Positions 17,277-25,438 of a DNA stretch of 64,000 nucleotides are shown piece by piece. The stretch comes from Thermoanaerobaculia bacterium (GTDB lineage: Bacteria > Acidobacteriota > Thermoanaerobaculia > Multivoradales > Multivoraceae), in contig JAJDUI010000022.1 of NCBI GenBank assembly GCA_022826745.1, forward strand, positions 62,001 through 126,000, read 5' to 3'. The stretch's first letter is position 1. Each line of letters begins with the position of its first letter. Under the pieces are notes generated by a model. That model saw nothing but the letters and a program-made list of their open reading frames with translations. It searched no databases and had not been told where the DNA came from. Position numbers and translations under genes: made by a program.

Positions 17277-19304
17277 GTGACCCGAAGAATGCTCATCAAC
17301 GCGCAGAGCTCGACCGAGCTCCGCATCGCCATCGCCAACGACTCGGTACTCGAAGACCTCAAGGTCGACATCGCCGAGCGCGGCCTGACCCGCGGCAACA
17401 TCTACTACGGCAAGATCGCGAACATTGAGCCGAGCCTGAACGCCGCCTTCATCGACTACGGCGCCCCCAAGCACGGCTTCCTCGCCATCCAGGACGTGGT
17501 GCCGGACGCCTACTACCAGGCGGTCCCCAAGTCGAAACGGCCGAAGATCGAGGACGTGCTCGTCCGCGGCCGTCCCATCGTCGTTCAGATCACCCGGGAG
17601 CCCGAGGGCAACAAGGGCGCCGCCCTGACGACGAACCTGAGTCTGGCCGGCCGCTACCTGGTTCTCACGCCCTTCGACAAGACCTGTGGCGTCTCCCGCA
17701 AGGTCGACACGGAGGACGTCCGGCTCAAGCTGAAAGCGATGGCGGAGGCGCTGCCCGTCCCGGACGGCGGCGGCGTCATCGTACGCACGAACGCCCTCGG
17801 CCAGACCAAGACGGCGCTCAGCCGCGACATGAACGCCTTGCTCCGCCTGTGGAAGCGGATCTCCCGCGATGCCCGCGACTCGAAGGGCACGAAGCTCCTC
17901 TACAGCGACCAGGACATCGTGCTCCAGGGCCTGCGGGACTACCTGGACAGCTCGGTCCAGGAAGTCTGGGTCGACGAGGACACCGCCCATGGGCGAGCCG
18001 AGCAGTACATGCGCGCCTTCATGCCGCGCAGCAAGACTTCCCTCAACCGCTACACCGGCCGCCGGCCGCTGTTCTCGGTCTACGACCTGGAACCGCAGAT
18101 CGAGAACATCTTCGAACGGCGCGCCGACCTGCCATCGGGCGGCTCGATCGTGATCGACCCGACCGAAGCCCTCACGGCTATCGACGTCAACTCGGGACGC
18201 TCCAAGAAGGCGTCGAGTCAGGAAGAGACCGCGGTCAGCACGAACGTCGAGGCGGCGGCGGAAGTCGGCCGGCAACTGCGGCTGCGCGACATCGGCGGCC
18301 TGATCGTCGTCGATTTCATCGACATGCGCAGCCCGCGCAACCGGCGCAAGGTCGAGAAGGCGATGAAGGACGCGATGAAGGCCGACAAGGCGCGCTTCAG
18401 CGTCGGCCGGATCAGCGCCAACGGATTGCTCGAGATCAACCGCCAGCGAATCCACCAGGCGCTCCAGTTGCGCACCCACGGCGACTGCCCGTACTGCGCC
18501 GGCACCGGCCGCGTCGCCAGTCCGGACCTCGTCGCCCTGCGCCTGCTGCGCAACATCGAGTCCCATGGTGCCGGCGGCTACATGCGCGGCGTGCAGATCG
18601 CCTTGCAACCCGAGCTGGCCGACTTCGTCCAGAACCGTCATCGTCAAGCGCTGGCCAACCTGGCGACGGAGTTCGATCTCGAGATCGAGATCTCGGGGCG
18701 GCCGCACCTGGAGGGCCGGGAGCCGGACATCAGCTGGATCGCGCGCGACCTGGCCGACGTAAAGAAGAGGGAGAAAGAGGAGGCCAAGGAGAAGAGGCTC
18801 GAGCAGGAAATGCTGGCCACGCCCTCGATTGGAGACACCGACGACGAGACGGCCGAACCCGAGACCGACGCGGATGACATCCCCGTCGAGAGCGCACCGA
18901 AGCGACGGCGGCGCCGGGGCGGACGGAGGCGACGGTCCGGAACGGTCCGCCAGGCGAAGGCGAAAGAGGAAGCGCCCGCGGACGACGGCGCCGCCAAACA
19001 GGACGGCGCCCAACAAGCGAAGAGGGGCAGGAAGACGCCCGCCAGGGCGAAGAAGAGCACGGGGAGACCCGCCGCCAAGGCGAAGAAGGCGGCGGGGACG
19101 GAAGCCATCAAGGTACCCGGCATCGATACTCCGGCGGCGGACGCAGCGGCAGGCAGCAACGGCAAGGGCGGCGAGACTGCCGCGGCAGGCGGCAACGGCG
19201 CACCACGTCCGACCAAGCGGCGAAGGCGACGGCGCAGACGGCCCCGCCGGCCCCAGACCGCGGCGGCGGGCAGTGAGTCACCACCTGCCGAGACGGGTTC
19301 CTGA
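17277..19304 (+). CDS. rng: Ribonuclease E/G family endoribonuclease
   Basis: An RNA-processing and decay endonuclease. The start is placed at GTG 17277 (GGAG at 17268), giving VTRRMLINAQ, the usual RNase E/G beginning; an ATG at 17187 is possible. An S1-like RNA-binding region (GNIYYGKIANIEPSLNAAFIDYG) is followed by the catalytic core with TAIDVNSG and GGLIVVDFIDM, which supply the Mg-binding aspartates, and the zinc-link motif CPYCAGTG. The last roughly 170 residues are low-complexity, Lys/Arg/Ala-rich ([23 protein letters not shown]), a disordered RNA- or partner-binding tail. About 675 residues total, closer to RNase G plus a tail than to long E. coli RNase E. No rplU/rpmA follow. Confidence 0.92.
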   Translation: MTRRMLINAQSSTELRIAIANDSVLEDLKVDIAERGLTRGNIYYGKIANIEPSLNAAFIDYGAPKHGFLAIQDVVPDAYYQAVPKSKRPKIEDVLVRGRPIVVQITREPEGNKGAALTTNLSLAGRYLVLTPFDKTCGVSRKVDTEDVRLKLKAMAEALPVPDGGGVIVRTNALGQTKTALSRDMNALLRLWKRISRDARDSKGTKLLYSDQDIVLQGLRDYLDSSVQEVWVDEDTAHGRAEQYMRAFMPRSKTSLNRYTGRRPLFSVYDLEPQIENIFERRADLPSGGSIVIDPTEALTAIDVNSGRSKKASSQEETAVSTNVEAAAEVGRQLRLRDIGGLIVVDFIDMRSPRNRRKVEKAMKDAMKADKARFSVGRISANGLLEINRQRIHQALQLRTHGDCPYCAGTGRVASPDLVALRLLRNIESHGAGGYMRGVQIALQPELADFVQNRHRQALANLATEFDLEIEISGRPHLEGREPDISWIARDLADVKKREKEEAKEKRLEQEMLATPSIGDTDDETAEPETDADDIPVESAPKRRRRRGGRRRRSGTVRQAKAKEEAPADDGAAKQDGAQQAKRGRKTPARAKKSTGRPAAKAKKAAGTEAIKVPGIDTPAADAAAGSNGKGGETAAAGGNGAPRPTKRRRRRRRRPRRPQTAAAGSESPPAETGS

Positions 19305-19358
19305 CACCCCCGGCAACACCTGGTCTTCCGTGTGCTAAACCTCTGAGAACACGAAGGT

Positions 19359-19388
19359 TTGACAAGGACCGGGCGAATCCATAACTAT
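19359..19388 (+). promoter_or_regulatory. Candidate promoter for the 19.4-19.7 kb transcript
   Basis: A perfect TTGACA lies at 19359-19364. About 18 bp downstream is AACTAT (19383-19388), a partial match to TATAAT. It sits 55 bp after the RNase gene stop and would drive a short transcript ending at the strong terminator near 19710. Confidence 0.45.
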
Positions 19389-19517
19389 CCGGTCTTAAGT
19401 CGTTCCGCTCGCGTCACGAGGCGTTGGCGGCGGTCCCGGGGTCAGTCGGGGCGATCCCGTGGCCGGGCGGGGTGGGACCCGCCGATTAGTGGATTAGCCC
19501 GGAAAGGAGGTGGTCTA

Positions 19518-19562
19518 GTGGAGTACTGCAGATGCGGCTTGATGGAGGTGGCGGCTCCCTAG
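19518..19562 (+). CDS. 14-codon mini-ORF behind an extended Shine-Dalgarno
   Basis: GTG at 19518 lies 7 bases after GGAGG within AAAGGAGGTGGTC, an unusually complete ribosome site. The predicted peptide is MEYCRCGLMEVAAP, with a CxC pair. Nothing longer is open in this frame. No homolog is recognised; it could be a leader peptide or a very small protein. Ribosome-site strength is the only support. Confidence 0.35.
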   Translation: MEYCRCGLMEVAAP

Positions 19563-19672
19563 GAAACCCCTACCAGGCGTAGGACATCTCCTCCGGGAAG
19601 CAATCCCACGCCATCCCATCGGCCAAGAACGCTTGACCGAGCCGCGCAGAGCGCGGTCCGAGAGCGTCAACG

Positions 19673-19714
19673 GAGCCCCGAGGAGCCATCGGCCCCTCGG
19701 GGCTCTCCTCTTTT
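19673..19714 (+). terminator. Strong rho-independent terminator
   Basis: GAGCCCCGAGG (19673-19683) pairs perfectly with CCTCGGGGCTC (19695-19705) across an 11-base loop, and TCCTCTTTT follows. It ends the putative small transcript and insulates the molybdenum-enzyme gene downstream. Confidence 0.85.
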
Positions 19715-19808
19715 CAGCGCGGCCCCTTCCCCTTGCGGCCCGGTTCCGTAACAATCGCTCACCCGAAACTGGTCCCCGACTCACCTTCCCACCCGGCGGA
19801 GACAGCAG

Positions 19809-22073
19809 ATGACAGCGATCGGCACACCCACCAAGCTCCTCGAGGGCGAGCCCAAGGTCAAGGGTTCGCTCCGCTACTGCGGCGACCTCGACCGGCCCGG
19901 GCTCCTTCACGGCCGCCTGGTCACCAGCCCTCACGCTCACGCCGAGGTGCTGAACGTCGACACGACCGTTGCAGAGGCGTTGCCGGGAGTCGTCGCGGTG
20001 ATCACCGCCGCCGACCTGCCGGAACTGCCTGCCCGGAACCGGCCCACCCTGCTTCTGGCTCGCGAGCGGGCGATTTTCGTCGGTCACCCGGTTGCCCTCG
20101 TTCTCGCCGAAAACGAAGCGGCGGCGGCCGACGCCGCCGAGGCTGTCCTCGTCGACTACGAGCCGATCGAGGCCGTCGTGACGATCGAGCAGGCCGAGGC
20201 GATCGATTCCCCCGCCGTCTGGCCCGACGGTCTACCCGGCCAGTCCGAGGAAGCAGCCGCGCACGGGGCCGGGGACGTGTCGGAGGAGGAAGACGCGGCG
20301 TCCTCGTCGCCGAACGTGACGAACGCGATGCGCTTCGAACGCGGTGACCTCGCCGCCGGTTTCGCCGAGGCGGACGCGGTCGTGGAACGGGTGTTCCGCA
20401 CGGCGTCCGTCCACCAGGCGTACATCGAGCCGCACGCCGCCCTGGTCGACCCCGACCCGATGGGGACCGGTATGACCGTCTACAGCTCGACCCAGGCGCC
20501 CTTCTTCGTCCGGGACGCGGTCGCCGGCATGGTCGGCCTGACGCAGGACCAGGTCAAGGTCATCGGCACTCCGGTGGGAGGCGGGTTCGGCGCCAAGTTC
20601 GTGCTGTACGAGCCCCTCCTCGCGCTCGCCGCGGTACGGCATCAGCGACCCGTCCGCCTGGTGATGACCCGGACCGAGGAGATGCTGGCGGCGACTCCGG
20701 CCCCCTCGACCCGGATCACGATTCGCGCCGGAGCGAAGCGCAGCGGCGAGCTCACCGCGCTCGAGGCCGAACTGGCGATCGACTGCGGCTGCTTCCCGTC
20801 GTCGATGACCGCCCTCGCCGGAACCCTGCTGGGCAGTTCCTACCAGACCCCGAACCAGGCTGTTGGCGGCTTCGAGGTCACGACGAACAAGCCCTCCGTC
20901 GGCGCCTACCGCGCGCCGCTCGCGCCCCAGGCGGCGTTCGTCGTCGAAACGGTTCTCGACCAGCTCGCTCGCGAACTCGACCTCGACCCGGTCGACTTCC
21001 GGATGAAGAACGCCTCGGAAAAGGGCAACCCGATGGCGTCCGGCATGCCCTGGGCCGGGATGGGTCAGCGGCAGGTGCTGGAAGCTCTTCGCGATCATCC
21101 GGCCTGGCAGAACCGCGAGCAGGCACGCGCCGAAGGCCGCGGCGTCGGCATCGCACTCGGCGCCTGGCCGGGAGGCACGGAGCCGGCTTCGGCGGCCTGC
21201 GCGCTGCAGACGGACGGCACGCTCAAGGTCCACATCAGCACGGCCGACATCAACGGCACGAACACGAGCATGGCCCTCATGGCGGCCGAGGCATTCGGAG
21301 TCGACCCGGACAAGGTCACGGTCGCGACGGGCGACACGTCGTCGGGGCCGTACGCCGGGGCCTCGGGCGGCAGCAAGACGATCTACACGGTCGGCCCGCC
21401 CGTCATTCAGGCGGCCCAGGAGGCGCGCCGCCAGACGCTGGAGCTCGCCGCCCAGACCTTCGAGGCGGACCCCGAAGATCTCGAGATCGTCGACGGCGCC
21501 GTCCAGGTCAAGGGCTCGCCCGACAAGGCGATTCCGCTTCGCAAGATCGCCCAGCGCACGATGCGCTTCGGCGGGCGGCAGGCGCCGGTCTTCGGCCACG
21601 GCCGGCACGCCCAGACGAGTCAGGCGCCGGGCTTCTGCGCCCAGCTTGCGGAGGTGAGCGTCGACCGGGAGACCGGACGGGTGGACGTCGACCGGGTCGT
21701 CGTCGTCCAGGACTGCGGCCGCGCGATCAATCCCGCCGCGGTCGAAGGCCAGATGATGGGCGGCGCCCTGCAGGGCGTCGGCTGGGCCCTCTACGAGGAG
21801 ATGTCGTACAGCGAGGACGGTCAGCTCCTGACCGCAACCCTGAACGACTACGCCCTGCCCCACTCCGCCCAGAGTCCCGTCGAGCTGGAGACGGTCCTGG
21901 TCGAGGTGCCGTCGGACCACGGACCCTACGGCGCCCGCGGCGTCGGCGAGCCGCCGGTCGTCCCCACCGCGGCCGCCATCGCCAACGCCATTGCCGATGC
22001 CTGCGGCGCGCGACCGACGGAGCTGCCGATGACGCCGCCCCGAGTGCTCGAAGCGCTCAACGGAGCCGCGTAG
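19809..22073 (+). CDS. Xanthine dehydrogenase-family molybdopterin-binding subunit
   Basis: A 754-residue large subunit of the xanthine dehydrogenase/aldehyde oxidase/CO dehydrogenase family. It starts with the a/b hammerhead domain (GEPKVKGSLRYCGDL, LHGRLVTSPHAHAEV) and continues with two molybdopterin-binding domains: PVGGGFGAKF, VGAYRAP, and near the C-terminus GARGVGEPP, which carries the catalytic glutamate. Length fits single large subunits. The enzyme hydroxylates an aldehyde, purine or related heterocycle. The 2Fe-2S and FAD subunits normally encoded next to it are absent on both sides, so partners must lie elsewhere or the enzyme uses another electron route. The ATG follows GGCGGAGACAGCAG. 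Confidence 0.9.
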   Translation: MTAIGTPTKLLEGEPKVKGSLRYCGDLDRPGLLHGRLVTSPHAHAEVLNVDTTVAEALPGVVAVITAADLPELPARNRPTLLLARERAIFVGHPVALVLAENEAAAADAAEAVLVDYEPIEAVVTIEQAEAIDSPAVWPDGLPGQSEEAAAHGAGDVSEEEDAASSSPNVTNAMRFERGDLAAGFAEADAVVERVFRTASVHQAYIEPHAALVDPDPMGTGMTVYSSTQAPFFVRDAVAGMVGLTQDQVKVIGTPVGGGFGAKFVLYEPLLALAAVRHQRPVRLVMTRTEEMLAATPAPSTRITIRAGAKRSGELTALEAELAIDCGCFPSSMTALAGTLLGSSYQTPNQAVGGFEVTTNKPSVGAYRAPLAPQAAFVVETVLDQLARELDLDPVDFRMKNASEKGNPMASGMPWAGMGQRQVLEALRDHPAWQNREQARAEGRGVGIALGAWPGGTEPASAACALQTDGTLKVHISTADINGTNTSMALMAAEAFGVDPDKVTVATGDTSSGPYAGASGGSKTIYTVGPPVIQAAQEARRQTLELAAQTFEADPEDLEIVDGAVQVKGSPDKAIPLRKIAQRTMRFGGRQAPVFGHGRHAQTSQAPGFCAQLAEVSVDRETGRVDVDRVVVVQDCGRAINPAAVEGQMMGGALQGVGWALYEEMSYSEDGQLLTATLNDYALPHSAQSPVELETVLVEVPSDHGPYGARGVGEPPVVPTAAAIANAIADACGARPTELPMTPPRVLEALNGAA

Positions 22074-22113
22074 GAGACGCGACGCGGGCTCAAGCTCCTA
22101 GAATGCGGCGAAG

Positions 22114-24189
22114 ATGGTCCGCCGCGGAATCGATGCCTGGGCGCTGGGGGCGGCCGTCGTTCTCGGGGCGACCGCGCTCGCCGCGCCGATTCTCGGCATA
22201 GCGGCCTGGCAACCCGCCGCGATGGCGGGAGCGGTGGCCGCCGGTCTGCTCTACGTCGTCTGCCGCGTTCTGGCCCTCGAGCCTCTGCTCGAACGCGCGG
22301 CCGGCGCCCGCCGACCGCCGCTCGTTTTCCTGCTGCTTCCCTTCGGCTTCTACCTTGCCCTGATCCCCTGGTCGATCAAGGAGCGGGCCCCCGACGGCGA
22401 CGAGCCCTGGTTCCTCCTCACCACGCACAGCATCGCCCACGACTTCGACCTCGATCTCGCGAACAACTACCGGGATCAGGACTCGCTTGCGTTCATGCCC
22501 CGCGCGATCGAGCCCCAGCCGGGCGATCGCGAAACGAGCAGCGGAACCATCCGCGCGCGCCACGGCGCCGTACTGCAGGCGGTCATGGCCCCTGCGTACC
22601 GCCTGGGCGGCCGGGCGGGCGCGATGGTCGTGATCGCCGCGCTGGCCGCCCTGGGCGCCTGGCTGCTGCTTGATCTGACGGCGTTCAGCCCGGACGCCCG
22701 GGCGCGACTTGCTGCCTACGCGACCTTCACTTTCGCCGCGCCGTTCCTGATCTACAGCCAGCAGATCTGGGCCGAGGTCGCCGCCGTCCTGCTCGCGGTG
22801 GCCGCGTTCCGGTGGATCGACCGTCTCACAACAGGCGGCGGGAGTCCGACGACCGAAACGGGACGGGCGGAATGGGCGACATGGGCGCTCCTCGCCCTGT
22901 CGCTGGCGGTGCTGCCTGCGATCAAGCTCCGGCTCGCCCTGGTCAGCGCCGCGCTAGCGCTGATCTTCGTGTTCCGCCTCGCCCCGGCCCACCGACGCCG
23001 GGGACTTCTCGTCCTGGCAGCGGTCGGCGTACCCTCCGCCGTGCTGGTGCTGTGGTCGAACCGCACCGTGTCCGGCAGCGTGCTTGGCATGCACTCGTGG
23101 GCCGAACTGGAGGTCTACCGGCAACCGGTCTCCCAGCTTGCGCTCGGGATGAACGGGCTGTTCTTCGACCTCGCCTACGGTCTGGTCGCCTGTGCGCCGA
23201 TCTGGCTGCTCCTGTTTCCCGCCGCGGTAGCCAGCTTCAGGCGCAACCGTCGGCTCCTGTTCGAAGTCGCGCTGATTGCCGTGCCCACGCTGCTCCTCGT
23301 CGCCTCGCGCCGCGAGTGGTACGGCGGCTGGTCGCCTCCGTTCCGCTATGGCCTCGTCGTCCTCCCGTTCCTCGCCCTGCTGCTGGTGCCCCTCTTCGAG
23401 CGAACGACCGCCGCGGGGCGCGAGGGCGCCACGGTTTCAGCGACCCGCTCGCCAGCGGCCGGCATCGTCGCCCTCGCCCTGGCGCTGGCGCTCCTGTCAG
23501 GCGCCCTGACCGTCCTGTTCGTCGTGGAACCGGGATGGACCTACAACCTTGCGGACGGGCGCCACCACTTCCTTCACCACCTGGAGGCGCGAACCAGCCT
23601 CGACATCGCCCGCTTCCTGCCGTCGGCCACCCGGTCCCGCGCGGCAACCTGGATCCTGCCGGCGTTGGCGATCGGCTTGGCCATTCTCGCGACGCGCGCG
23701 CACCGGAGAACCGCGGCGGCGGCGTGCGCCGGCATGCCGGTCCTGCTCCTGGCCGCCCTGCCGGTGCTCGCGGACTCCCTGCCCACGCGGCGCCTGGAGA
23801 TCGAAAGCGCGGCGGTTCATCGAACCGGGGGCAACCAGGAGCCGGAGCGCTGGACGCTGGACCGAACGCGCTACCCCGAAGCCTGGGTGCTGCCTGAAGG
23901 TAGCCGGGCCGAGTCGACGGTGATCCCGGGCGGCGACCGAGTCGAACTGACCGTCACGCTCCGCACGATCCGGAACCGCCCCGCGCCCCTCACCCTGATC
24001 GCCCGGGCCGGCGCTCAGGAACTCGGCCGCCTGACCTTCGCTGAAGGAAGCGATGACGGCTGGCAGAGCCGCACGCTGGCGACGGCGCCGTGGCCGGCGG
24101 ACGCTCCACTCGTTCTGGAGGTCCCGCCCGGCGACGTGGCACCGGCGAACGGCCTGGCGATCGACCGGGTCGACCTGCGCTGGGACTAG
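22114..24189 (+). CDS. Multi-pass membrane protein, GT-C-type glycosyltransferase-like
   Basis: A 691-residue protein with about ten or more hydrophobic helices over residues 8-580 (for example AAAVVLGATALAAPILGIAA, PLVFLLLPFGFYLALIPW). The loop after the third helix contains DGDEPWFLL with acidic residues at 94-97. An acidic motif in this first outer loop is the hallmark of GT-C transferases that use polyprenyl-phosphate sugars. The C-terminal roughly 110 residues look like a periplasmic beta-sandwich (VELTVTLRTIRNRPAPLTLIARAG). It follows the molybdenum enzyme by 40 bp and is convergent with the methyltransferase. Donor, acceptor and even transferase activity are inference. Confidence 0.6.
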   Translation: MVRRGIDAWALGAAVVLGATALAAPILGIAAWQPAAMAGAVAAGLLYVVCRVLALEPLLERAAGARRPPLVFLLLPFGFYLALIPWSIKERAPDGDEPWFLLTTHSIAHDFDLDLANNYRDQDSLAFMPRAIEPQPGDRETSSGTIRARHGAVLQAVMAPAYRLGGRAGAMVVIAALAALGAWLLLDLTAFSPDARARLAAYATFTFAAPFLIYSQQIWAEVAAVLLAVAAFRWIDRLTTGGGSPTTETGRAEWATWALLALSLAVLPAIKLRLALVSAALALIFVFRLAPAHRRRGLLVLAAVGVPSAVLVLWSNRTVSGSVLGMHSWAELEVYRQPVSQLALGMNGLFFDLAYGLVACAPIWLLLFPAAVASFRRNRRLLFEVALIAVPTLLLVASRREWYGGWSPPFRYGLVVLPFLALLLVPLFERTTAAGREGATVSATRSPAAGIVALALALALLSGALTVLFVVEPGWTYNLADGRHHFLHHLEARTSLDIARFLPSATRSRAATWILPALAIGLAILATRAHRRTAAAACAGMPVLLLAALPVLADSLPTRRLEIESAAVHRTGGNQEPERWTLDRTRYPEAWVLPEGSRAESTVIPGGDRVELTVTLRTIRNRPAPLTLIARAGAQELGRLTFAEGSDDGWQSRTLATAPWPADAPLVLEVPPGDVAPANGLAIDRVDLRWD

Positions 24190-24204
24190 CGGGCCCCGCT
24201 CAGG

Positions 24205-25320
24205 TCAGGGCCGGACTTCGTAGTAGAGGTTGGCCGGGTCGTCGAAGTCGTGCATCCGGAAGCGGGTGAAGCCGCCTTCCCGCACCATCCGCTCCGCCAC
24301 GACCGGATTGAAGCCCAGCGTTCCCAGGCCCATGCCGTCCGGCTCGGACAGGGCCGACGACATGCAGGCGGAGACGGAGAAGCCGTAGAGCATCGCGAGC
24401 ACCGGGTTGCGCACGTTGTCCTCGAACCGCGGACTGCTGCGAATGTCCTTGATCAGCCAGGTGCCGTCATCCCGGATGGCGCCGCGGATGGCGGCGATCA
24501 CGAGATCCGGCCGCGTCATGTCGTGGACGCAGTCGAAGGTCACGACCAGGTCGAAGCTCGGCTCGCGGGGCAGGTCCTCGCCGCGAGCGATCTTCCAGTC
24601 GACGTTCGTGACGTCCGCTTCCCGGGTGCGCTCACGGGCGATGTCGATCGCGTGGGCGGACGGGTCGTAGCCGGTGAAACGCGATTGAGGGAAGGCGTTC
24701 GCCAGGGACAGGAGCGCCACGCCGCCGCCGCAGCCGACGTCGATGACGTCGATTCCCGCCCGGAGGCGCTCCTCGACGCCGTCGAGCGCCGGAATGATCC
24801 GCGGCACCAGGGCCTGCCGGGTCCAGGGGCCGAGCATCCGCTCGGTGCGATGCGCGGCGCAGGGACCAAGCTGTTGATAGGACAGTCCGACTCCGGTCCT
24901 GAACGCCTCCGCCGTTCCGTCGATCACGTCATGCTCGGGCGGGTAGCCGAACGCGCCGGCGGCGAAGGCCACGGAGTTCTCCTCGTCCGCGAGCACCGCC
25001 GCGGCAACGCCGTTCAGTTCGAAGCGCGGCTCGCCGCCGTTCCCGGCGCCGTGGTACTCGAGCAGTCCCGCGGCCGCCTGGCCGTGCAACCACTCGCGCA
25101 ACCAGCGCTCCTTGAGCCCGCTGGCTTCGGCCAGCTCCGTCGGGGTCACCGGCCCCAGGCCCTGCAGGGTGCGGTAGATACCCAGCCGGTCGCCGAGGTG
25201 AATCATCAGCGAAACGAGCTCGCCCTGCTTGAACTGCCACACCTTCAGGGCGAAGGCGCCGACCTGTTCCGGGTCGAGCCGTCCGTAGAGAGACTGCGTA
25301 CCGCTGTCGTCGTCCGTCAT
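24205..25320 (-). CDS. Class I SAM-dependent methyltransferase with winged-helix N-domain
   Basis: A 371-residue protein starting at ATG 25320, preceded by a GAGGAG site; longer in-frame starts lack ribosome sites. Residues 30-110 form a winged-helix/dimerisation-like region (LGIYRTLQGLGPVTPTELAEASGLKERWLREWL). The SAM motif I is VIDVGCGGGVALL, followed by FTGYDPSAHAID and VVTFDCVHDMTRP. The architecture matches the Rv2258c-like methyltransferases annotated as small-molecule methylases; the substrate is unknown. It is divergent from the PQQ alcohol dehydrogenase operon with a 118-bp shared upstream region. Confidence 0.85.
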   Translation of the reverse strand: MTDDDSGTQSLYGRLDPEQVGAFALKVWQFKQGELVSLMIHLGDRLGIYRTLQGLGPVTPTELAEASGLKERWLREWLHGQAAAGLLEYHGAGNGGEPRFELNGVAAAVLADEENSVAFAAGAFGYPPEHDVIDGTAEAFRTGVGLSYQQLGPCAAHRTERMLGPWTRQALVPRIIPALDGVEERLRAGIDVIDVGCGGGVALLSLANAFPQSRFTGYDPSAHAIDIARERTREADVTNVDWKIARGEDLPREPSFDLVVTFDCVHDMTRPDLVIAAIRGAIRDDGTWLIKDIRSSPRFEDNVRNPVLAMLYGFSVSACMSSALSEPDGMGLGTLGFNPVVAERMVREGGFTRFRMHDFDDPANLYYEVRP

Positions 25321-25398
25321 CTCGGCCTTCTCCTCACTGGGGTCCGCGGGAAACGGGCCGCACGGTATCATCGCCGCCCGCAAGAACAGCCTCGTTCC

Positions 25399-25415
25399 GG
25401 AGTCCTGGCGACTCC
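25399..25415. promoter_or_regulatory. Inverted repeat in the leader of the PQQ alcohol dehydrogenase gene
   Basis: GGAGTC (25399-25404) and GACTCC (25410-25415) form a perfect 6-bp inverted repeat with a 5-base centre, 23 bases before the ATG at 25439. Upstream at 25366-25371 is TATCAT, a fair -10 match, without a clear -35. The repeat could be an operator or an mRNA hairpin near the ribosome site CAGGAG. Confidence 0.35.
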
Positions 25416-25438
25416 TGGAACGTCTCAGGAGATCGTCC

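Larger units (their letters stand above)
19395..19714 (+). ncRNA. Candidate structured RNA or leader-peptide transcript
   Basis: About 320 bases with no long gene, bounded by a TTGACA promoter-like site and an intrinsic terminator. The 5' part has pairing potential (CCGGGC near 19457 with GCCCGG near 19498). Then comes GGAAAGGAGGTGGTC, almost the full complement of the 16S rRNA 3' end, and a 14-codon ORF. The 3' part has a CCGCGC-AGA-GCGCGG hairpin at 19642-19656. I compared it with SRP RNA, tmRNA and RNase P RNA from memory and could not match their signatures. It may be a small RNA, a leader-peptide gene or a ribosome-binding decoy. Confidence 0.4.

Noticed and set aside
19395..19714. SRP RNA, tmRNA or RNase P RNA after the RNase gene
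   Set aside because: The apical SRP motif, an Ala-tRNA-like acceptor with tag ORF, and the RNase P core motifs were looked for and not seen.
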